Positions 57,420 to 64,000 of a DNA stretch of 64,000 nucleotides are shown here, in pieces. The stretch covers positions 15,319,227-15,383,226 of the forward strand of contig CM060112.1 in the NCBI GenBank assembly GCA_030522415.1, written 5' to 3'. Numbering within the stretch: the stretch's first letter is position 1; each line of letters begins with the position of its first letter. This DNA is from Channallabes apus. Lineage: Eukaryota > Chordata > Actinopteri > Siluriformes > Clariidae. The position numbers and the translations under genes are program-made. The notes beneath the pieces were generated by a model that saw only the letters and a program-made list of their open reading frames with translations, ran no database searches and was not told the DNA's origin.

Positions 57420-57955
57420 ATATAGGTACCATGGTACTCCAGTGGCACATATACCATGGTGTATAGTATCATGATATTTTTGATATAGCATGTGAACCAC
57501 AATAAGATACATTGTTTTCGTCCAATCGCCCAATTTCGTCATCGTGGTCCAATGATACCTGTACTATAGTATGGTACATGGTTATACCATGTACTGTACA
57601 ATGGTACTATGTAACTGTGAAAAATCTGTTGAACATGTTGTAACGTAATGGTAATATTTAGATAGCATGGTACTATTGTATACACATCTAACATTTATTA
57701 AATATATGATGAAACAAACCATTAGATACCTGCTGAATACTATGGTACTCATTGGTAGCCAATATGGTACCGAATAAGTACCTAGTATTTACCAAAGTAT
57801 TGTGGTAGATATCATAGTACTACTATGGAACTTACATAGTGCCATGATACCTATCCTGTTACTCAAAGTCTTATGGTGCCTATCATGATAAAACCTGAAG
57901 TACCATGGTAATATTATGGTATATTATGGCATGTACTTAATTTACCATAGTGAAA
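57420..57955. repeat. Cluster of TACCATGGTA-like palindromic motifs
   Basis: Dozens of ACCATGGT, GTACCAT, ATGGTAC, ATCATGAT and related half-sites fill about 530 bp, for example GGTACCATGGTACT at 57426 and GTACCATGGTAATATTATGG at 57900. No regular unit length is obvious. Origin unknown. Confidence 0.7.
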
Positions 57956-57959
57956 TATA

Positions 57960-60140
57960 AGGTTAACTAGCTAGCTAGCTGGAATGTCTAGTAGCTGTTT
58001 ATGTGCTAACAAGATTATAATATCTTGTCATTATAGAATCTTCCCTTTTTTTTACATGAACTTGTACAAGGTAGCTAAAATAGCTTTATAAGTTTAACTA
58101 GCTAACTTAAAAAATGGGAAAATAGTGATTGTCCTGGGACAAACGCGACAGGTGGCAACCCTATTGTGTACAGACATGTGATGGACTTGCAAGCTTAATA
58201 GATATTTTGTGATAATGCAGATAAAAAAAGCCAACCCAAGCTGTAGTAGCTACAGTGCCAGAGAGAACAGTCTCCTTTCTCCTCCCTCACTCTCTTACTA
58301 AACCAGAGGAGGAAAAACCCTCAAAGTCATTCCTTTAATCCATCTTGACAAGACAGAGGCTAAGTTAACACCCCCCTCCATCTTTCCTACCCTCCTCTCC
58401 TTTTCATCCCCAGGAAGACTTCAGTGCTGAAGTCCTACCACAGTCTCTTAGTGGTGTGTGGTGTATTCTATGGCACAGCTAATACACACATACACACACA
58501 GACATAATTCCCTTTCTGCTATGTAGTAGGAGCCACTCTAATCCTCTACACCTCACCCAGCAGTGGGAAAATTACACCTTTATTGCATGGACAACGTGTT
58601 GTTATACACGGTTATACAGGACTTTAACATTAAGCAGAATTTGTTCAAGTATTGGTATGTATTCATAGGTTTCTAGCACCCTGTAGTTACATAACAGAAT
58701 AATTACCAGGTTAATAACGTCACAAACATAATGATATTTCAAAGACAATCAGCTCCCCATATGGCAAATTGAAATCATTTCATGATATTCACTGGAATGT
58801 GATAATCTGCTCTGTGATTAGAATAGGTGTTTTTTTTGTGTCAAGGTAAAGCAATAAATAGCTATATGTTTGAAGGTATACTAGAAATATCACTGTCTTT
58901 GGTGTCAAATCAAAAAAGCTAGGTTTGTAACATTCCTATTGCATCAGGAGGTGATGGGTTTGTAGTACCTGCTGTCTAAAAAGGAGAAATATCCATCCAA
59001 TGCAGAGAGTTGGCAATGCTTGAAATTCTACTCTTGCCAGGTTCTGGGAGAACCGCAGAATTCTGGCGAGTGAGGTTTACGGTTGAGGCATGCCAAGAAA
59101 CATTGTCTGATTGGACACACTATTCAGATCTGAGTAGCCTGGCAGACACCTGAATCCTCCAACATGTGCAGCTCAGGCCTGGCATTCAGGTCAGTGCCAT
59201 TCGGGGTTTCATATGGTGGGTCAAAGGATTCTACATAATCCGTAGTTCCATGTGAATCAATTTCCTAGGCCTGACTCTGGTGGGATGCCCTGCAACAATC
59301 CGGCTAAACCTCCACTGTGACTGGTAGTGAAACCAGCTTTGGCGCGCCCTGCTGTCCTATGCCATGCAGCTGGTGCCAGGGACAGGGGGATAATCTGCTC
59401 TAATGCTGAGAGTCACAGCTACCAGACCACCGTGAACACCAAATACTTGATTCTGCCAAAGCTTGGGCAGTGCCGACAGTAAAAAAAAAAAAAGGGCTTG
59501 CATTGTTTTCTACTGTTGTTACAGCCAGTCGTGCATACTATATACATCATCGGACACATTTCTTTGGCCCTAAAAGCTATATGGGAATGTGGCTTTGTTG
59601 TTTCTGTGCTCCAACACTCAGGATTCAAGCCTCTAATTAGCTGATCATCTGCATCTGGGAAAACACACAGCTGTGCAGTGCTGAAATGGTCGGCAACTCT
59701 GGGAATTCCACAAATATGAACAAAACATATCCATCTTACTAAACTAACCATCTTATACATATAAGGTGTCAGAGACAGTTAGATATGTTAACACAGTAAA
59801 CCCGAAAGGCTGTCTCTCAAACTAGCAGTTTGAATATGGAGTGTCAGAAAATGTATACGTTGTAATGCATCTGGTAGGATGATACAAAATACATTGCCAT
59901 CCAATCCCTTCTGCTTGCATCAGCTCACAAAGACCCATGATTGGCTAGTGCCACTGTGATTGATATAAAAGTGTGATTATAAGATCCCTCATACTCCTGA
60001 GAGAGCATGGAGGATGAGAGCTCCAGTCTACTCTCATGGCTACAGGACTTGAATGTGCGGTCACTGGATGATACTTTCTTCATTACTCTGTGTTGCATAC
60101 TTCGTTAATTGTTACGTGTGTTAGGTGAAAGGTCCTAATA
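57960..60140. other. Intergenic unique DNA
   Basis: No gene supported. 59030-59420 is GC-balanced unique sequence that could be regulatory. Confidence 0.4.
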
Positions 60141-60148
60141 ACTGAACA

Positions 60149-60237
60149 CCACACAACACAACACAACACAACACAACACAACACAACACAACACAACACA
60201 ACACAACGCAGAGCAACACAACACAGAGCAACACAAC
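60149..60237. repeat. (ACAAC)n pentanucleotide microsatellite
   Basis: About 17 ACAAC units; the last few are variant (GCAGAG insertions). Confidence 0.96.
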
Positions 60238-60880
60238 AAATGGATTTTAATGCTTAGCCATTAGAGATTACTTCAATGCTTTAAATAAAGTGCATAATTT
60301 TGAATTGGTTAAGTTTCATTCCACTGTGGCGCTTCATATGACCACTTTTGATTAGCACCATAGCCTCTGATCAGATGCCATGTCTGTTTCAAATCTGTAG
60401 CAGAGAAACAAGATATACCTCTACTGTATGATCCGTCGTCTTTAAACATTTTGTTTTTGTCAATCATTTCTTTTCCTTAACAATCACTTTGCTAATCAGA
60501 GCGGATATGCTACAGAGGCCACCAGAGTCCACAAATTCCAAGCAGTTAAGCTGACCATTTCTGCAACAGCATCAGGGCAATGAACCCTGATGGCAACCCC
60601 TGCCTACAGACTATCAACTGGTACGTATGTATTCTCATACACTTTATTTTAATAGACCATTCTCTAACTCTTGATATTGTGTAAATCACCTTGACACTAT
60701 ACCCTCATCTCTAGGGCTATATTCAACTAGAAGGAATGTCTGATGAATTTTATGGGATGTTGAAAAGTAGATTATTTTTCTTATTGTTTAATGGCAGTTC
60801 CAATAAGTAATCTATTAAGTTACATTACAGCCAACTGTCTCACTCTCCCTCATCTTCCTGGCCTTTTAAAGCCAATTATT

Positions 60881-61300
60881 CAATTCAATTCAATTCAATT
60901 TTATTTATATAGCGCTTTTAACAATGGTCATTGTCTCAAAGCAGCTTCACAAAAATTAAAGAAATTTAACAAAAAAAAAAAACTGTATATAGAATAATTA
61001 TATATAAAATAATAAATAAATAAATAAAATTATAATAGAAAATAAATAAATAAAAACAAATAATAATAATAATTATAGAAAAGAAAATAATTGGAAGTGT
61101 GGATGTGTGAGAAAAATGTGCAGATAATAATGAGACGAATGAATGAAATTTCTCTGATGAGCAAGCCAAGGGTGACGGCGACGGTGGCAAGGAAAAACTC
61201 CCTGAGATGGCAATAGGAAGAAACCTTGAGAGGAACCAGACTCAACAGGGAACCCATCCTCATTTGGGCGATAACAGATAGAAATATAACATCTTGTGTG
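60881..61300. repeat. High-copy teleost interspersed repeat
   Basis: Begins after a short CAATT array with TTTTATTTATATAGCGCTTT, then ATTGTCTCAAAGCAGCTT and GACGGTGGCAAGGAAAAACT, a sequence combination common in fish genomes. The class is not known to me. An AT-rich expansion splits it at 60970-61080. Confidence 0.7.
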
Positions 61301-61719
61301 TTGTGCAGGTGAAAATTCAATATGACAGAAATTATTTAAATTGACATGAAGACCAGTTCAGCATAGGGACGAGTCAGTAGGTGCAGAGGGCAGATGAGGT
61401 CTGGATCACTGGAAGCACAGGAGCAGCATGTGTAGCTCCAACCATCATAAAGCTGAATCCAGCTGGAGCTGGTCCTTCTCTGGATGCCTCAGGAACCTCG
61501 CAGGGTCGGCCTTTGTCTACTGAAGCTGGCAAAATTATCCAGTCCGGTCTCACTTAAAAAAAATAAAAATGCATGTCTTGAACTCTTCATTTGCTTTTAT
61601 CAGGCGATTCCATACACTTTATCTTTTCTACATGTTTTCGCTTAATACTGCGCTGTGCCTTTGGCTGGCATGCTGAAGGTTGCATTTCCACTACCTATAC
61701 GAGATCTCACTCTAAGGTC

Positions 61720-61945
61720 ACTGGTGGCTCAGTGGTAGGTCTCTTCCCCACCATGCGGAAGGCCTGGGTTCGATTGCTAGCCAATGCCCAAACCCCAGCC
61801 ACTGGATGCAGTGCCGGTCCCAAGCCTGGATAAATGGGAGGGTTGTGTCAGGAAGGCATCCGGCGTAAAACCTGTGCCAAGTTGTTGTGCAAATCAGTTG
61901 GTCTGCTGTGACAACCAATGGGAGCTGCTGAAATAACAACATACA
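61720..61945 (+). mobile_element. tRNA-derived SINE, third family
   Basis: Starts with GGTGGCTCAGTGGTAGG (A box) and GGTTCGATTGC (B box), then GCAGTGCCGGTCCCAAGCCT and GGCATCCGGCGTAAAACCTG, a body found in many fish SINEs that share an RTE-like LINE tail. The tail is decayed near 61940. Confidence 0.8.
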
Positions 61946-61959
61946 AGAGCTAACTCTCT

Positions 61960-63075
61960 CTCAACTTCCAGGTTCTTTAAAGCTGACTTTCCAATCCAGT
62001 AGGTAAACATTATTCGAAAATCTTCTTCTTCTTCTTCAGTTGACAAGTTGTGGTTTCATTCAGTATATAAAAATATAAAAAGAGTTACATTGAGAAAAAG
62101 ACATCCTGGTTTCAGGTTTAAAGCCTTCACGTTGTTTGCCACATTATGTTGCTGATAGGTTTTAAACCTAAGGGAATGACACAGCTTGCTGCAGTGCTGT
62201 GATGAGGTCAAGCTTGGCATATGCCAGCCTTTCAGCCCGTCCTGTCCAGGCCTGAGCTAGCAGAGTGGGAGATACCAGCTGGCTGGGGAAGTGGGCACAG
62301 TGGACGGCACTCCACTGGGGGTTAAACTGCCAAACAGGAGGATGGGAGGGGAAGACAGATGACAGTTTGAGTCTCAATTGTTCATAGATGTGTATGTGGA
62401 GATGCACGGATTATGCTGGTCCTGGTGCCCAGATGGACATGAGGAGGGGTCAGCATGTGACAGAGCGACACGAGAGACAGTATTTCTCCAGAGCCCACAC
62501 TGTGCTGTCAGACTGCTCCATGCTGGAAACCTGTTAACCCCCTGCTTTTCCAGCTTGTTTAAGAACCTGTGACATACACACACATATATATATACACACA
62601 CACAAATGTTTATACACAAGAATATGCAAATACATGCGTAGCTACCCAAAAACACATACTGGCAGGACTGGCGTCGCTTCATTTAGTTTATTGTTCTATG
62701 GTGTTTGTCCTGTAACATTGGTGAGTATGAAAGGTCATGCACACCTGAATTCCATCAATCAGTTTTAAGGCCAGTAGGTTCTACTTTGAAACAAATGTAA
62801 TTTATTGGTGTAACTCTAATTTATATCTAATTTCGGTTGGGTAAACAATTTCCATCCTCATTTTGCAGACTCGTTATTTTCATGGCTAGAAATGAACTTT
62901 GTGCACAACAAGGGCTGTGTTAATTGAAAATTTGCCAGCACAGTGTTACTGTCAAAACTAATTTTGAGACTTTTGAATTTTTAAAAACATGCTAATGTTA
63001 TCTCCATATTAGACTCCAAGCCTTTAAGGTACATATTTCCACATTTCCTTAAATAAAAGTAGAACTGGGCAGTTA
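61960..63075. other. Intergenic unique DNA
   Basis: No gene supported. Short CA/TA repeats at 62576-62605. Confidence 0.45.
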
Positions 63076-63080
63076 TTCAC

Positions 63081-63216
<136 letters not shown>

Positions 63217-63855
63217 TTTTTTATACTGGAAGCAGCTAATGTTAAAATTTAGTTTTTCTATTTCTTTTTTTTTTTGATAACTGAAAAAATTCACATGTCA
63301 CATCAAATCAAGTACTAAGTCACATTTTGTGTGATTCAAGTTTTGTATATTTTCAGATTCCTGTTTCAATAAGCTCCATTTTAATACCAGGATTATTACT
63401 GTATCATTTCTGATATCCTTTTTTTTTTTTTTTTTAGAATATAACAAAAATTGGATAGTGTTTATTAAAATGCTTTAAAACAGTGTTTGTAGTTAAAATG
63501 TCTAAATTCAGGAATCAGGAAACTAAGCTATTTATCAACCAATTATTGCCAAAATGTAAAATTTGATTTCAACTACTGCTCTCTATTAACCATAGTGCAA
63601 AACTAACCTGTGTGATAACCTGTATTACTAATACTAATACAAATAATTACATTATTTGATATGTCAGGTCACTTATATTTGTGACACCTCCCATACCCTA
63701 ATTATACACATTTCCACTCACTGTATACTAATTTTGTGGTTATAAATAAATATACATTATTCCTTGCTAATTAAAGGTTGGTTGCAACAACCTATGACTT
63801 GATGCTTTAGCTTGATGGTCACTGGTCAGTGGTGGGGTTACATTGCTGAGGGTCG
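63217..63855. other. Intergenic AT-rich DNA
   Basis: No gene or repeat supported apart from T runs. Confidence 0.45.
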
Positions 63856-63860
63856 CATAC

Positions 63861-64000
63861 TACAAACCGGATTCCAAAAAAGTTGGGACACTAAACAAAT
63901 TGTGAATAAAAACTGAATGCAATGATGTGGAGATGGCAAATGTCAATATTTTATTCAGAATAGAACATAAATCACGGAACCAAAGTTTAAACTGAGAAAA
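63861..64000. mobile_element. End of a DNA transposon-like repeat cut by the window
   Basis: CAAACCGGATTCCAAAAAAG followed by TTGGGACACTAAACAAATTG is a terminus I know from many fish genomes. The remainder lies outside the window, so class and length cannot be judged. Confidence 0.5.

Overview
This window looks like a piece of an AT-rich teleost fish genome. Evidence: an intronless class III POU gene, two exons of a vertebrate mitochondrial ribosomal protein gene with its promoter, and a dense load of teleost-type mobile DNA (Tc1/mariner and mariner fossils, hAT elements with 8-bp target duplications, tRNA-derived SINEs, LINE pieces, a DIRS retrotransposon). The SINE types suggest an otophysan such as a catfish or cyprinid, but that is inference.

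Layout. (1) 1-3.7 kb: an hAT remnant, then the 5' end of mrps9 on the minus strand (exon 1 at 3538-3636, exon 2 at 945-1127; the gene runs out of the window to the left). Its first intron is filled with nested transposons. (2) 3.7-22 kb: intergenic DNA with SINE, mariner and Tc1 fossils, long microsatellites, and several unique stretches that resemble conserved regulatory DNA. (3) 20.8-24.6 kb: pou3f3 (Brn-1), one 456-codon exon on the minus strand, with a TATA box at 24171-24178 and inverted CCAAT boxes further upstream. (4) 24.6-40 kb: upstream regulatory desert, with a possible plus-strand non-coding transcript start near 26.2 kb and motif-bearing candidate enhancers. (5) 40-49 kb: SINE, a degenerate multi-copy coding unit, a Tc1 fossil, a degenerate minisatellite, and a Tc1-type MITE carrying a nested LINE tail. 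(6) 49.15-57.1 kb: a DIRS-type tyrosine-recombinase retrotransposon, internally deleted and broken by an L2-clade LINE, a possible solo LTR and an hAT-like element. (7) 57-64 kb: a cluster of ACCATGGT-like palindromes, more interspersed repeats, and a transposon end cut by the window edge.

The only host protein-coding genes I can support are mrps9 (partial) and pou3f3. Their order and shared strand match the POU3F3-MRPS9 neighbourhood of other vertebrates. POU3F3 is a neural transcription factor usually surrounded by long-range enhancers; octamer and GCATnTAAT sites in the flanks fit possible auto-regulation, and two CTCF-like motifs bracket the gene. I found no convincing new biological system. 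The most informative structures are the nested DIRS locus with its internal complementary region, a paired filled/empty SINE site, and the candidate divergent non-coding transcript upstream of pou3f3.
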